NCBI GenBank assembly: GCA_027491195.1
Contig: JAIXWQ010000008.1
Location: 248,001-312,000 of the forward strand
Direction of reading: 5' to 3'
From: Cytophagaceae bacterium
Lineage (GTDB): Bacteria; Bacteroidota; Bacteroidia; Cytophagales; Spirosomataceae
DNA length: 64,000 bases
Shown one piece after another: positions 42,278 through 52,032 of the stretch. The notes under the pieces were generated by a model. It had not been told where the DNA came from. It searched no databases and saw only the letters and a program-made list of their open reading frames with translations. The translations under genes and the position numbers were made by a program. Every line of letters starts with the position of its first letter. The first letter of the stretch is position 1.

Positions 42278-43204
42278 ATGAAGACGGTTCGCATAGGCAC
42301 ACGAAATTCAGCATTAGCCTTATGGCAAGCCCACCACGTGGGGTCCTTGCTAGCTAGTCAAGGTTTAGGCTACGAAATCGTTGCGATTACGACGAAAGGG
42401 GATCAGATTTTGGATCGTTCGCTGTCTAAAATCGGATCAAAAGGAGTCTTTACCGAAGAATTAGAAGCCATGCTTTGCGCAGGCGAAATCGATATTGCTC
42501 AGCATTCGGCGAAGGATCTTCCCTCCCATTTGCCTGCAGAACTGGAATTAATCGCCTTTACGGAGCGCGAGGCAGCTCAGGACGTCGTTTTAAGCCTGGA
42601 TCCAGCGAAGACCTTAGCTTCGAGAGAACCCTTGCGCATTGGAACGTCTTCTACGCGTAGACGCGCTTTCCTGCGTCATTTCTACCCACAACATACCGCT
42701 GTGGAGATGCGAGGTAATTTGCAGACCCGTTTGGAGAAATTAAAAAACGGAGAATGTAACGCCATGTTACTTGCTTTTGCCGGCGTGCACCGCATGGAAA
42801 TGGAATCCTACATCACCCAACACTTAAGTTTAGATCAATTTGTACCGGCTGTCGGTCAAGGATCGGTAGCCATCCAATGCGCTCTTACCTTAGACGCTGA
42901 GGTAAAAGAACTAATACGTAAGGCTTGCAACCATCCGGCTACCGAAGCTACTTTATTAGCAGAACGCCACTTATTAGCCCATTTAGAAGGCGGATGTAGC
43001 GTTCCAGTATACGGACATGCGATACATCAGAACGGTCAATTGACTTTACAAGCCGGGGTACTTAGCTTAGACGGAATAGAAAATATCGTTCATTCGGCAA
43101 CGGGATCCGATCCAGCGCTTTTAGGAAAAGAAGTAGCCATGGAGCTCATCCACTTAGGGGCGCACCAATTATTACGTAAAATCAGACAGGAATTAGGTTC
43201 ATGA
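42278..43204 (+). CDS. hemC: Hydroxymethylbilane synthase (porphobilinogen deaminase)
   Basis: HemC joins four porphobilinogen molecules into hydroxymethylbilane. The 308-residue protein has the catalytic Asp80 in HSAKDLP, the Arg-rich IGTSSTRRRA phosphate/cofactor region and Cys240 in EGGCSVPV, which carries the dipyrromethane cofactor. I chose the ATG at 42278; the longer open frame to 42203 overlaps holB and does not belong to the family. Its TGA overlaps the next ATG by 4 bp. hemD, the next enzyme, is about 14 kb away at 57680. Confidence 0.96.
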   Translation: MKTVRIGTRNSALALWQAHHVGSLLASQGLGYEIVAITTKGDQILDRSLSKIGSKGVFTEELEAMLCAGEIDIAQHSAKDLPSHLPAELELIAFTEREAAQDVVLSLDPAKTLASREPLRIGTSSTRRRAFLRHFYPQHTAVEMRGNLQTRLEKLKNGECNAMLLAFAGVHRMEMESYITQHLSLDQFVPAVGQGSVAIQCALTLDAEVKELIRKACNHPATEATLLAERHLLAHLEGGCSVPVYGHAIHQNGQLTLQAGVLSLDGIENIVHSATGSDPALLGKEVAMELIHLGAHQLLRKIRQELGS

Positions 43205-44112
43205 AAAAACGCATATTAATCACAGGATCCAACGGTTTATTAGGCCAAAAACTCATCGAACTTTTACGAGTTCAAGAAGGCGTCGATTTAATCGCCACGG
43301 CACGAGGTGCAAATCGTTTGCCTGTAACCGAGGGTTATACCTATGCGTCCTTAGATATCACGGTCCCGGCTGAAGTACATGCAATCTTTGATCAATTCAA
43401 ACCGGAAGTGGTTATTCACACGGCGGCTATGACGAATGTGGATACCTGCGAAACAGATCGTGTCGGATGTGATTTATTAAATGTAGACGCGGTTGCTTTT
43501 CTAATCGAGGCCTGCGAAAAACACGGCACCTATTTATGTCATTTATCCACTGACTTCATTTTTGATGGAGCAGACGGCCCCTATACCGAAGAAGGAATTG
43601 CCAATCCAATCTCCTATTATGGCGAAAGCAAGTTAAAGGCGGAGCAGTTATTGTTTGATTCAAAGATTCGCTGGAGCATCGCACGCACGGTTTTAGTCTA
43701 TGGCATCGTTCCAGACATGAGCCGTTCGAACATCGTACTTTGGGTGAAGAAATCCCTAGAGGATGGCAAAACCATTCAAGTCGTAACAGATCAATTCCGT
43801 ACGCCTACACTGGCCGAAGATTTAGCGATGGGCTGTTGGTTACTAGCTAAGGATGAAGTGGAAGGCATATTCAACATCTCCGGCTCTGATTTCTTGACTC
43901 CTTACGAGATGGCAGTGATGACGGCGGATTATTATGGTTTAGATAAGTCGCTTTTACAAAAGGCGGATTCTTCTACCTTCCAACAAACAGCCAAAAGACC
44001 CGCTCGCACCGGATTTGTACTCGATAAAGCAAAAAAAGTCCTAGGTTATGCACCTAGAACTTTTCAAGAGGGTATCGCCATTATGGCGCAGCAAGTAGCT
44101 GATTTAGTCTAA
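43201..44112 (+). CDS. SDR family NAD(P)-dependent sugar nucleotide oxidoreductase (RmlD-like)
   Basis: This 303-residue extended SDR protein resembles dTDP-4-dehydrorhamnose reductase. It has the N-terminal NAD(P) motif [24 protein letters not shown], the STDFIFDG segment and the catalytic Tyr-x3-Lys in [10 protein letters not shown], with ARTVLVYG later. RmlD makes dTDP-L-rhamnose, but related enzymes reduce other sugars, and no rmlABC genes lie here, so the substrate is open. It starts by a 4-bp ATGA overlap with hemC and overlaps the convergent obgE by 9 bp. Confidence 0.87.
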   Translation: MKKRILITGSNGLLGQKLIELLRVQEGVDLIATARGANRLPVTEGYTYASLDITVPAEVHAIFDQFKPEVVIHTAAMTNVDTCETDRVGCDLLNVDAVAFLIEACEKHGTYLCHLSTDFIFDGADGPYTEEGIANPISYYGESKLKAEQLLFDSKIRWSIARTVLVYGIVPDMSRSNIVLWVKKSLEDGKTIQVVTDQFRTPTLAEDLAMGCWLLAKDEVEGIFNISGSDFLTPYEMAVMTADYYGLDKSLLQKADSSTFQQTAKRPARTGFVLDKAKKVLGYAPRTFQEGIAIMAQQVADLV

Positions 44113-45198
44113 AGCTTCCGGATCTTCCATCATTGCATCTGCCATGGGATTAACCACGGGCAATTCGATTACAACGGGCGTTTCTTTAGGCTTCGCGAAG
44201 TCTTTATTTTCGTCTAATAAGGTCTTCCAAAGCAAATCTTTCAATTCCTGGATTCCCTCTTGCATCACCGATGAAATCAATAATACGGGAATATCCTTCG
44301 GTAAACTTTCGCGCATTTCCTCTTCCATTTCCGGAATCGAAAGGTCCATTTTAGAGACCACAATGACACGACGTTTTCCCAGCAATTCAGGATTATACTT
44401 CTCTAATTCGCCTGTTAAAATTCGGTATTCCTCTCCCCAGTTTTCTGCATCCGATGGAATTAAAAAACAAAGGATAGAATTACGCTCAATGTGACGTAAG
44501 AATCTCAATCCCAAACCTTTACCTTCAGAGGCTCCTTCGATAATTCCGGGAATATCAGCTACCACAAATGACTTATCATCCCGGTATTCGACCACCCCTA
44601 ACTGAGGAACTAAGGTCGTAAATGGATAATCCGCAATCTCCGGTTTTGCTGCTGAAAGAACGGATAAAAGGGTAGATTTTCCGGCGTTCGGGAATCCTAC
44701 TAAACCTACATCGGCTAAGACTTTTAATTCCATTACTACCCACAAATCTTGTCCTGCTTCACCAGGCTGCGCATGGCGAGGGGATTGATTGGTAGAGGAT
44801 TTAAAGTTGTGATTTCCTAAACCACCACGACCACCAGGAAGTACTAAAATCTGTTGACCTTCTTCGGTTACTTCGGCGATAAACGCGTTCGTTTCCGCGT
44901 CTTTCACAATCGTTCCTAAGGGTACTTGAATGAATACATCCTCCCCTTCAGCGCCCGAACGACGTCCACCTTCACCACCATTACCATTTTCAGCGATAAT
45001 GTGCTTCTGGTATTTTAGGTGAATTAAAGTCCAAAGCTGGGGATTTCCCACGAGGTACACATGCCCTCCACGACCACCATCGCCGCCATCTGGACCACCT
45101 TTAGGCACGTGTTTTTCCCTCCGAAAGTGGGATGAACCGCTTCCTCCTCGGCCGGAGCGCAGATTGATTTTAACGTAGTCAATGAAGTTAGATGTCAT
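44104..45198 (-). CDS. obgE: Obg family GTPase (ObgE/CgtA)
   Basis: ObgE is an essential GTPase involved in ribosome assembly and stress control. The 364-residue protein has the N-terminal glycine-rich OBG fold (about 1-160, with repeated [10 protein letters not shown]-type motifs), then the G domain with P-loop [12 protein letters not shown]3 [10 protein letters not shown] and the downstream KMDL (NKxD variant) motif. The family's long Gly-rich segments are intact. The C-terminal end overlaps the convergent SDR gene by 9 bp, and it lies 14 bp downstream of adk on the same strand. Confidence 0.95.
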   Translation of the reverse strand: MTSNFIDYVKINLRSGRGGSGSSHFRREKHVPKGGPDGGDGGRGGHVYLVGNPQLWTLIHLKYQKHIIAENGNGGEGGRRSGAEGEDVFIQVPLGTIVKDAETNAFIAEVTEEGQQILVLPGGRGGLGNHNFKSSTNQSPRHAQPGEAGQDLWVVMELKVLADVGLVGFPNAGKSTLLSVLSAAKPEIADYPFTTLVPQLGVVEYRDDKSFVVADIPGIIEGASEGKGLGLRFLRHIERNSILCFLIPSDAENWGEEYRILTGELEKYNPELLGKRRVIVVSKMDLSIPEMEEEMRESLPKDIPVLLISSVMQEGIQELKDLLWKTLLDENKDFAKPKETPVVIELPVVNPMADAMMEDPEALD

Positions 45199-45211
45199 TC
45201 GATTGTTTTAA

Positions 45212-45781
45212 TTATCCTTCGATAATGGCGATAATTTGAGAGAAAATATCCTCAATTTCACCGATACCGTTAATTCCTGAGAATTTATTTTGTGCGGCAT
45301 AATAACCTGCTACTGGAGCCGTTTTTTCGCCGTATTCTTGTACGCGTTTGCGAATTAATTCTTCGTTTTGGTCATCTGGACGGCCTGAAGTTTTGCCACG
45401 CTCTAATAAGCGCTGCGTTAATTCTTCTTCGCTCACCTCTAAAGCAATCATGTGATTGATCGCTAATTGATGTCCGGCTAATAAGTTGTCCAAAGCCTGA
45501 GCCTGTGCTTCCGTGCGAGGAAAACCATCAAAAATAAAGCCCGCTGCCTCCTTGTTCTCGTTCAATTTATTCTCGATCATTCCGATCACAACCGCATCCG
45601 GAACTAGAATTCCCTGATCCATTAATTTCTTAGCCTCTAGACCTAAAGTCGTACCAGCTGAAATTTCTGCACGCAATAAATCGCCTGTAGACAAGTGAAT
45701 TAAACCATATTTCGCAATTAATTTTGCGGACTGAGTGCCTTTGCCTGCCCCTGGAGGCCCAAATAAAACGAGATTAAGCAT
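45212..45781 (-). CDS. adk: Adenylate kinase
   Basis: Adk equilibrates ATP, ADP and AMP. This 189-residue protein is the short-LID form: P-loop GPPGAGKGTQS, AMP-binding STGDLLRAEI, FDGFPRTEAQA and the GRPDDQNEE segment. The cysteine-rich zinc LID of Gram-positive enzymes is absent. It is followed 14 bp later by obgE, so the two form an operon. Confidence 0.97.
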   Translation of the reverse strand: MLNLVLFGPPGAGKGTQSAKLIAKYGLIHLSTGDLLRAEISAGTTLGLEAKKLMDQGILVPDAVVIGMIENKLNENKEAAGFIFDGFPRTEAQAQALDNLLAGHQLAINHMIALEVSEEELTQRLLERGKTSGRPDDQNEELIRKRVQEYGEKTAPVAGYYAAQNKFSGINGIGEIEDIFSQIIAIIEG

Positions 45782-45820
45782 ATAAATGTGGGTTGCTTTT
45801 TGAAAAATCTATACGAACCA

Positions 45821-45828
45821 CAAAGGTA
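45821..45828 (-). promoter_or_regulatory. -7 element for adk-obgE
   Basis: Plus-strand CAAAGGTA reads TACCTTTG on the minus strand, matching TAnnTTTG, 40 bp upstream of the adk ATG. No correctly spaced TTG is seen, so only the -7 box is supported. Confidence 0.35.
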
Positions 45829-45861
45829 AGCAAATCGAAGGCAAAAGCGGGGATTTTCTAC

Positions 45862-45869
45862 TATATTTG
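45862..45869 (+). promoter_or_regulatory. -7 element for the nitroreductase gene
   Basis: TATATTTG matches TAnnTTTG, 15 bp before the ATG at 45884. No correctly spaced TTG is seen, and the leader would be very short. Confidence 0.35.
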
Positions 45870-45883
45870 ACACAAAAAAAGAG

Positions 45884-46606
45884 ATGCTTTCTACCCAATT
45901 CGAAGAAATAATTCAAAAGAGACGTTCAAACAGACGTTACGACCCCATGGTTAAAGTCGATGATGCCATCATTGAGCGCAGCTTACAACGTTCCATTTTA
46001 TCCCCTAATAGCAGCAATATGCAATTATGGGAGTTCTATTGGATTAAAAGCGAAGAGGAAAAGAAAGCGTTCCACCAGCTTTGCCTAGGGCAATCAGCCG
46101 CAAAAGACACTGCGCACCTGGTGGTTTTTGTCACGCGTCAAGATCTTTGGAAGCAAAGAGCGGCTTGGAACTTAAAGTTAGTGCAAGATTCTATTGAAGG
46201 CGAGCCGACCAAGATGCAAAAAAGAGGCTTGGAATATTACGGCAAGCTGATCCCTTTGTTATACCGCAACGATATTTTTGGCATTTCTACCTTCATCCGT
46301 TGGAACATTTGTTTCTGGATGGGATTACGCAAGCCGATGATGCGTTTTGGAGGCAAGGCCGATCAACGGGTGATGGTGCATAAATCGTGTGCCTTAGCGG
46401 CGCAAACCTTCATGCTATCCATTGCAGCAGAAGGATTCGAATCTTGTCCAATGGAAGGCTTTGATGCCCAGCGTGTAAAGAAACACTTAAATTTACCAGC
46501 GGGAGCTGAAATCAATATGGTTATCTCGGTAGGAAAAGGGACTGAGGAGGGAGTTTGGGGACCTCGATTCCGCGTTCCTTACGAAGAAGTCGTGCACGTT
46601 CGCTAA
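45884..46606 (+). CDS. Nitroreductase family protein
   Basis: This 240-residue flavin-dependent oxidoreductase has the N-terminal IIQKRRSNRRYDP region that binds the FMN phosphate, the SPNSSNMQLWEFYWI strand-loop and the C-terminal AEGFESCPMEGFD segment typical of the family. Nitroreductases reduce nitro compounds, quinones or other acceptors with NAD(P)H. The internal region (about 90-165) is longer than in the smallest members. No neighbours suggest a specific substrate. Its 3' end overlaps convergent priA by 4 bp. Confidence 0.88.
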   Translation: MLSTQFEEIIQKRRSNRRYDPMVKVDDAIIERSLQRSILSPNSSNMQLWEFYWIKSEEEKKAFHQLCLGQSAAKDTAHLVVFVTRQDLWKQRAAWNLKLVQDSIEGEPTKMQKRGLEYYGKLIPLLYRNDIFGISTFIRWNICFWMGLRKPMMRFGGKADQRVMVHKSCALAAQTFMLSIAAEGFESCPMEGFDAQRVKKHLNLPAGAEINMVISVGKGTEEGVWGPRFRVPYEEVVHVR

Positions 46607-49086
46607 TTACAGTCGACGTCTACAATAATTTGAACGCCCTTGAAAGCCGGCTTGGTGCTTAGCGTATCTAATTCCTCCCTGAGGAGTTTTTTAAACGCAG
46701 CAAGAGCCACGCCTTTTTCCAGTTTGATCAGGATTTCCATGGCGTATTGGTTTCGAATACGCTCAATCAAAGGTTTTTCAGGACCGAGGACACGCCCATT
46801 ACCAAATTTGGCCTTCAGCAACACCCCTAAATCCTTCGCTGCCGTTTCTACATTGCGTGCCTCGTAATGGCGCATCACAATTTTAATGAGTCGCGTAAAG
46901 GGCGGATAATGGTAGCCTTCGCGCTCGATCATCTCGTCCGTATATAATTGCTCGTAATTTCCCTCTTGGATATAGCCAAATAAGCGGTGATTAGGTTGAT
47001 TCGTCTGAATATACACTTGGCCCTGTATATCCCGTCTACCGGCACGACCCGCCACTTGGGTAATTAATTGGAAGCCTCGTTCATGGGCCCTGAAATCAGG
47101 GAAATTAATAATCTTATCCGCATCAAAGATGGCCACGAGTGATAAACCCTCAAAATCCAGGCCTTTCGCCACCATTTGAGTTCCCACTAAAATATCCACT
47201 TGCCCCTTTTGAATCTCCGTAATCAAGGTATTGAAAGCCGTCTTAGATCGCGTCGTATCGAGGTCCATTCTAGCTACACGAGCCTCTGGAAGGTGCAACT
47301 GTAATTCTTCCTCTAACTTCTCCGTGCCATAGCCCATCGTCTTCATTTGGGCGGAGCCGCAGGCTCCGCAGCGGTGAATCAATGACTCGTGGTGTCCGCA
47401 GTAATGGCAGCGTAATTCCTGTTCCCGCGCATGATAAGTCAGCGAAACGTCACATTGGTGACAGGTCGCAATCCAATCACAGTCTTGGCATTGTAAGTAA
47501 GGGGAATAACCGCGGCGATTTTGGAACAATAAACTCTGCTTGCCCTGCTTTAAATTATCGGCTAATACTTCGATCAAGTCCACCGAAAATCCACCCTTCA
47601 TCTGCTTCATGCGATTCGCATACTTCGTATCGATAAAATGCATCGCTGGCAATTGTGCAGCCCCAAAACGCTCTTTCAAGACCACCAAGCCATACTTATC
47701 TTGCTTAGCCTGGTAATAGGTCTCCATCGACGGCGTCGCAGAACCTAACAAAACCTTCGCTTTTTGCTGATGTGCTAGAACAATCGCCACATCCCTTGCG
47801 TGATAACGGGGCGCAGGATCCACCTGCTTGAAGGAGGTCTCATGTTCCTCATCGATAATGATGAGACCTAAGTTTTTAAAGGGCAAAAACACGGACGAAC
47901 GAACGCCCACCACGAAAGGGTATTTCCCCTCCACGATCGACTTCCATACTTCCACTCGTTCGTTATCCGAGAATTTGGAATGATAAATCCCTACCTGCTC
48001 CCCAAAAATTCGCTTCAAACGCACCACAATCTGTGTCGTCAAGGCGATTTCGGGTAATAAATACAGTACCTGATCTCCATTCGCTAAGGCTTCCTGAATC
48101 AGCTTGATATAAATCTCCGTCTTCCCTGATCCCGTTATCCCGTGTAACAGGACAACGTCTTTCTCTTGAAACTGATTCAATATCGACTGGTAGGCCTTCT
48201 CCTGCGGGTCATTCAGTGTAAAGGTAGATGGTATAAAATTCTCATCCGCCTCATCGAATCGCGAAACAACGACGTCGAAAATCTCGAAAACCTGATTCTT
48301 CACCAAAGTTTGCAAGGAACTTTCCGACAAGCCTGCCTGAGAAAAACTGTTTTTAGCTAGACCTTTCTGATTCGTCTCTGGACTTCTTAATACGGGGATA
48401 TACTGCAAATAATGCAGTAATATGGCTATTTGCTTTGGTTTTTCTTCTAAAGATTGAATCAGATCAGTCAGGGCTAACTTATCCTCAAAAGAGGCCGCTA
48501 AACGAACCTTGCGTTGCAATTTGGGTGTATAGCGATCCTTTAATTCATCGAAGATGATCACCGCATCCTTGCCCACTAAGGCTTTGATGAGATGATAAGG
48601 ACTTTTGACCTCAGCGAATTTGGCTAAATCATCATAACTCATCGCCCCTTTATCTCGAATCTCCACATAAATGGATAATTCTCGATCCGTCAAGGTTTCA
48701 GGGCTTGAAAACTCTGGATTCACCTGCACCTTCGACTGACTCGAAATCTTTAATCCGGCCGGCAAAGCAACCTGAAAAACCTCACCCGGATAACACATAT
48801 AGTAATCTGCTACCCATTGAAACAAAGAAATTTGGGAAGCCGTCACCAAGGGCGAATCGTCTAATATTTCCAGTAAATATTTCGCTTGGTATTCTTTAGG
48901 CGGAAGGTGATGAACCGTAACGATTACACCTGTGAGGACTTTCTTCGTCCCAAAAGGTACCACCACCCGCAAGCCTGCCTGAACAAATTCCGCCCATTCC
49001 CGAGGCACCCGGTACGTAAAATACCGAGGGATGGGAAGCGGAAGTAAGGCATCCACAAAAACCGTTTTCTCCTCCCCTATTTCCAT
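46603..49086 (-). CDS. priA: Primosomal replication-restart helicase PriA
   Basis: PriA binds abandoned replication forks and reloads the replisome. The 827-residue protein has the N-terminal 3'BD (about 1-110), a winged helix, helicase motif I GITGSGKTEIY, motif II IIDEEH and motif III GSATPS. The paired zinc-binding cluster is present (CQDCDWIATCHQC, CHYCG and CGACGSAQ, eight cysteines). QVAGRAGR is motif VI. It overlaps gldD by 10 bp, so pyk-plsC-gldD-priA is likely one operon. Confidence 0.96.
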   Translation of the reverse strand: MEIGEEKTVFVDALLPLPIPRYFTYRVPREWAEFVQAGLRVVVPFGTKKVLTGVIVTVHHLPPKEYQAKYLLEILDDSPLVTASQISLFQWVADYYMCYPGEVFQVALPAGLKISSQSKVQVNPEFSSPETLTDRELSIYVEIRDKGAMSYDDLAKFAEVKSPYHLIKALVGKDAVIIFDELKDRYTPKLQRKVRLAASFEDKLALTDLIQSLEEKPKQIAILLHYLQYIPVLRSPETNQKGLAKNSFSQAGLSESSLQTLVKNQVFEIFDVVVSRFDEADENFIPSTFTLNDPQEKAYQSILNQFQEKDVVLLHGITGSGKTEIYIKLIQEALANGDQVLYLLPEIALTTQIVVRLKRIFGEQVGIYHSKFSDNERVEVWKSIVEGKYPFVVGVRSSVFLPFKNLGLIIIDEEHETSFKQVDPAPRYHARDVAIVLAHQQKAKVLLGSATPSMETYYQAKQDKYGLVVLKERFGAAQLPAMHFIDTKYANRMKQMKGGFSVDLIEVLADNLKQGKQSLLFQNRRGYSPYLQCQDCDWIATCHQCDVSLTYHAREQELRCHYCGHHESLIHRCGACGSAQMKTMGYGTEKLEEELQLHLPEARVARMDLDTTRSKTAFNTLITEIQKGQVDILVGTQMVAKGLDFEGLSLVAIFDADKIINFPDFRAHERGFQLITQVAGRAGRRDIQGQVYIQTNQPNHRLFGYIQEGNYEQLYTDEMIEREGYHYPPFTRLIKIVMRHYEARNVETAAKDLGVLLKAKFGNGRVLGPEKPLIERIRNQYAMEILIKLEKGVALAAFKKLLREELDTLSTKPAFKGVQIIVDVDCN

Positions 49087-49661
49087 CGCAAGGTTTGAAT
49101 CAGATGAAGAGCATCTTGTTTAATATAACGAATGACAGGCGCAAGCGAATCATTCTTCATGGCCGTATTCAAATAAACGGCTCCACGTAAAAAATGCGTG
49201 GTAGAATCGGTGGCAAAAAACTGAAATGGCGTAGCCACTTCGCCTTCTAATTCAATAATGGTGGCCTTTCGACCATCTCTCGTCGTTAAAACCGCATCCT
49301 CGATGCGATTCGCCTTCATCTGATGTTTAGAAGCTAATACATACGAATCTCGTATCATCTTATCTAAGCGTTTCCGATCTCCTCCCACTGATTTATACGT
49401 TAACTGGATAAATGCATCCCAACGTGGATAATAGATATACATCCAGTGTGGTTCCGCGAAGGCAAAGCTGTCTTTTTTAACGATGGCTTGACGCGAAATT
49501 TCAAAACTAAAGGGATGTCCTTTTTCTAGTGATTGGTAGCTATGCTTGGGAATATCCATGGCTGGGTAGCCTTTGGGCCTTGGCATAGCTGATTTTTCCT
49601 CTTCTGTAGCTTTGCCACAAGAGATCAAGGTTAACAGAAAACCTAGGAGGAAAAGTCGCAT
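49077..49661 (-). CDS. gldD: Gliding motility lipoprotein GldD
   Basis: GldD is one of the core proteins of Bacteroidota gliding and type IX secretion. This 194-residue protein has a lipobox (LLTLISC, Cys at residue 15) and the family hallmark MPRPKGYPAMDIPKHSY shortly after it. The rest is beta-rich (WMYIYYPRWDAFIQLTYK). In Flavobacterium it is next to gldE, which is missing here. It lies between plsC and priA, in an operon that otherwise has housekeeping functions. I am confident in the family, from the Pro-rich motif. Confidence 0.88.
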   Translation of the reverse strand: MRLFLLGFLLTLISCGKATEEEKSAMPRPKGYPAMDIPKHSYQSLEKGHPFSFEISRQAIVKKDSFAFAEPHWMYIYYPRWDAFIQLTYKSVGGDRKRLDKMIRDSYVLASKHQMKANRIEDAVLTTRDGRKATIIELEGEVATPFQFFATDSTTHFLRGAVYLNTAMKNDSLAPVIRYIKQDALHLIQTLRWK

Positions 49662-49667
49662 ATTCGC

Positions 49668-50429
49668 TTATTTTAAACCGTAATACGCTAAGATAGGATT
49701 TTGTATGGATTCAAACACTTTTTCCCGTAAAACAGGCAAATCTTCCATCGTCAAACCCACCGTCTCAAAGGGTGGGTGAATCTCTACATGCAAAGTGCCC
49801 GGACGCATCATCAACGTATCATCATCCATAATCTGGTGGTTATTATGAAAACTCATAGGTACGACAGGCACCTGCTGCTGAATCGCCATAATAAATGCGC
49901 CATCTTTCAGAGGATTAGCCATGTAAGGGAAGTTTTTGGAAATAATACCTCCCTCTGGAAAAATAACAATACTTCTTCCTGATTGCAACGCCCGAATAGA
50001 GCGACTTAAGGAACTAGCCCGGCTATTCTTATCAGAACGATCAACCAAGATATTTAAACGCGCATATAGGTACCCAAATAAGGGTATTTTCTTCATCGCG
50101 TTCTTCCCCACAAAAGAAAAATAATGACGTATAATCACCACCACCACCGCAATATCGACATAGGAGAAATGGTTCGCGCAGAACACATAAGTTTGCTTCG
50201 GATCTGGCTTAAAGTGATGTGTCACCTTAATTCGAATTCCGGCAAAAAGAAAAAAGAGTTGCCCCCAAAGCCCGACAAGCCGATGAGCAACTCTTTTCCA
50301 AGACCGTCTTTGTAAAAAAACAAAGATGAACGGGTATAAAGCTAAAAATATCAGAACAAAAACGAGTCCTGCCCAAAAAGTGTACAACCCCTTTAAAACA
50401 GATGAAAGCAAAGAACTTTTGTTTTTCAT
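49668..50429 (-). CDS. plsC: 1-acyl-sn-glycerol-3-phosphate acyltransferase
   Basis: PlsC adds the second acyl chain to make phosphatidic acid. The 253-residue protein has a membrane segment near the N-terminus (about 12-40), the acyltransferase motif NHFSYVD (His-x4-Asp) and the FPEGG motif that binds the glycerol phosphate. It supplies phosphatidate, used by cdsA about 47 kb away. It follows pyk by 29 bp and precedes gldD by 6 bp. A terminator-like hairpin with T-run lies inside its reading frame at 50252-50297. Confidence 0.9.
   Translation of the reverse strand: MKNKSSLLSSVLKGLYTFWAGLVFVLIFLALYPFIFVFLQRRSWKRVAHRLVGLWGQLFFLFAGIRIKVTHHFKPDPKQTYVFCANHFSYVDIAVVVVIIRHYFSFVGKNAMKKIPLFGYLYARLNILVDRSDKNSRASSLSRSIRALQSGRSIVIFPEGGIISKNFPYMANPLKDGAFIMAIQQQVPVVPMSFHNNHQIMDDDTLMMRPGTLHVEIHPPFETVGLTMEDLPVLREKVFESIQNPILAYYGLK
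50252..50297 (-). terminator. Terminator-like hairpin inside plsC
   Basis: AAAAGAGTTGC (50252-50262) pairs perfectly with GCAACTCTTTT (50287-50297), 11 bp with a 24-base loop. On the minus strand the stem is followed by a T-rich run (TTTTTTCTTTTTG). It sits within about codons 44-59 of plsC. It could attenuate plsC and the genes behind it, gldD and priA, or be neutral coding sequence. Confidence 0.4.
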
Positions 50430-50458
50430 AAACTTAAAGAGTGTGCTAAACCAAAGGT

Positions 50459-51934
50459 TTATTCAACTACACCTAATTGAACCGTATTTGTTTTCTTGTC
50501 TTGATTCGCTGGAACAGATAAGGTCGTTACGAAAATATCTCCTTTAGCTAATAAATTATCTTGCTTCAATTTATCCACCATGGCTGCTACCGTTTTTTCT
50601 GCATTACCCGTTCCCGGATCGTAGAAGAAAACACGAGCTCCCCAAAGAAGACCCATCGTCGACATCAATTCTTTATTCGATGTAAAGACGAACAAATCAG
50701 CCTTAGGGCGGTGAGCCGATAAACGGAACGCCGTGTAACCTGAATTCGTAATACATAAAATCGCTTTCGCTTTAGAGTCACGCGCTAGACGACAAGCTCC
50801 TGCGATTAAACGATCTTGCAATCCTACATTTTCAGAAGTAGAGGCACTTAACGAGTGGTTCTTAAAGTAAATCGCCGCTTCGTTACCTTGTACGATTTCA
50901 ATCTCATTTTGTTGTTGCTCCACTACCTCGTGAATGTGAGCCATCGTCTCCACCGCTTTCACAGGATAAGCTCCTGAAGCAGATTCTCCACTTAACATCG
51001 TTGCAGATGCCCCTTGTAGAACGGCATTCGCCACGTCAGAAGTCTCAGCACGTGTAGGAACTGGATTCGTGATCATGGACTCTAACATTTGTGTCGCTAC
51101 AATCACGGGTTTACCAGCTGCAGTACACTTCTCAACCATCACTTTTTGAAGGTAAGGTACTACCGCACCATCCATTTCAACACCTAGGTCACCACGAGCT
51201 ACCATGATAGCATCCGTCGCTGCGATGATCTCATCTAAATTATCAATGGCTTCAGGCTTTTCAATCTTCGCGATTACGCGTGTATTCTTACCGTACGCCT
51301 TAATTTTCTCTTTAATATCCCAGATATCACTCGCTTTACGAACGAAAGAAAGCGCTACCCAATCCACACCGTGGTCTAAACCAAAGTATAAATCGGCTTC
51401 ATCTTTCGGTGTTAAACAAGGTAAAGACACCTTCGTACCTGGTAGATTAATTCCTTTTTTCGATTTTAAAATACCTCCGTAAATAACCTCAGTCACTACT
51501 TCCTTCTTCACTTTGTCTACCGAAAGCACTTTCACTTCTAAATTACCATCATCCATTAAAATGCGCTCGCCAGGATTCACATCTAAATACATCGATGTAT
51601 AAGTAGTACCTACTTTCTCAGAAGTACCTAACAAATTTTCATCCATGGCGAAGATCAATTGTTGACCTGCCACTAAAGGCACCCCGTTATTCTCTACTAA
51701 TTGTGTACGAATTTTAGGACCTTGTAAATCTTGAAGTACGGTTAAATTTAAACCCATCTCCTCAGAGATAGAACGAATGGTTTTCAAACGCTCTAAATGA
51801 TCTTCATGCGTTCCGTGAGAAAAGTTTAGGCGAAATACATTTACACCTGCTTTAGCTAATTGGATTAATGCTTCTCTTGATTCTGATGTGGGACCTACTG
51901 TGGCTACAATTTTTGTCTTGCGTTGATACGACAT
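50459..51934 (-). CDS. pyk: Pyruvate kinase
   Basis: Pyk makes ATP and pyruvate from phosphoenolpyruvate at the end of glycolysis. The 491-residue protein has TKIVATVGPTS, FRLNFSHGTHEDH, the active-site loop VIAKIEKPEAIDN, ARGDLGVEM and the cation/allosteric region near the C-terminus. It has the length of typical bacterial type I/II enzymes. It is the first gene before plsC on this strand. Confidence 0.97.
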   Translation of the reverse strand: MSYQRKTKIVATVGPTSESREALIQLAKAGVNVFRLNFSHGTHEDHLERLKTIRSISEEMGLNLTVLQDLQGPKIRTQLVENNGVPLVAGQQLIFAMDENLLGTSEKVGTTYTSMYLDVNPGERILMDDGNLEVKVLSVDKVKKEVVTEVIYGGILKSKKGINLPGTKVSLPCLTPKDEADLYFGLDHGVDWVALSFVRKASDIWDIKEKIKAYGKNTRVIAKIEKPEAIDNLDEIIAATDAIMVARGDLGVEMDGAVVPYLQKVMVEKCTAAGKPVIVATQMLESMITNPVPTRAETSDVANAVLQGASATMLSGESASGAYPVKAVETMAHIHEVVEQQQNEIEIVQGNEAAIYFKNHSLSASTSENVGLQDRLIAGACRLARDSKAKAILCITNSGYTAFRLSAHRPKADLFVFTSNKELMSTMGLLWGARVFFYDPGTGNAEKTVAAMVDKLKQDNLLAKGDIFVTTLSVPANQDKKTNTVQLGVVE

Positions 51935-51980
51935 AATATGGATTAGATTCTATTAACTCTGCAAGTTACATTTATTACAC

Positions 51981-52005
51981 AAAAAAAACCACCAAAAGGT
52001 GGTTT
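51981..52005 (-). terminator. Intrinsic terminator after gldN
   Basis: AAACCACC (51986-51993) pairs with GGTGGTTT (51998-52005) around an AAAA loop. The A-run at 51981-51988 reads as T on the minus strand, so this ends the gldKLMN transcript and isolates it from pyk. Confidence 0.85.
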
Positions 52006-52032
52006 AAATTGTATTAAAATAAGATTATGGAA

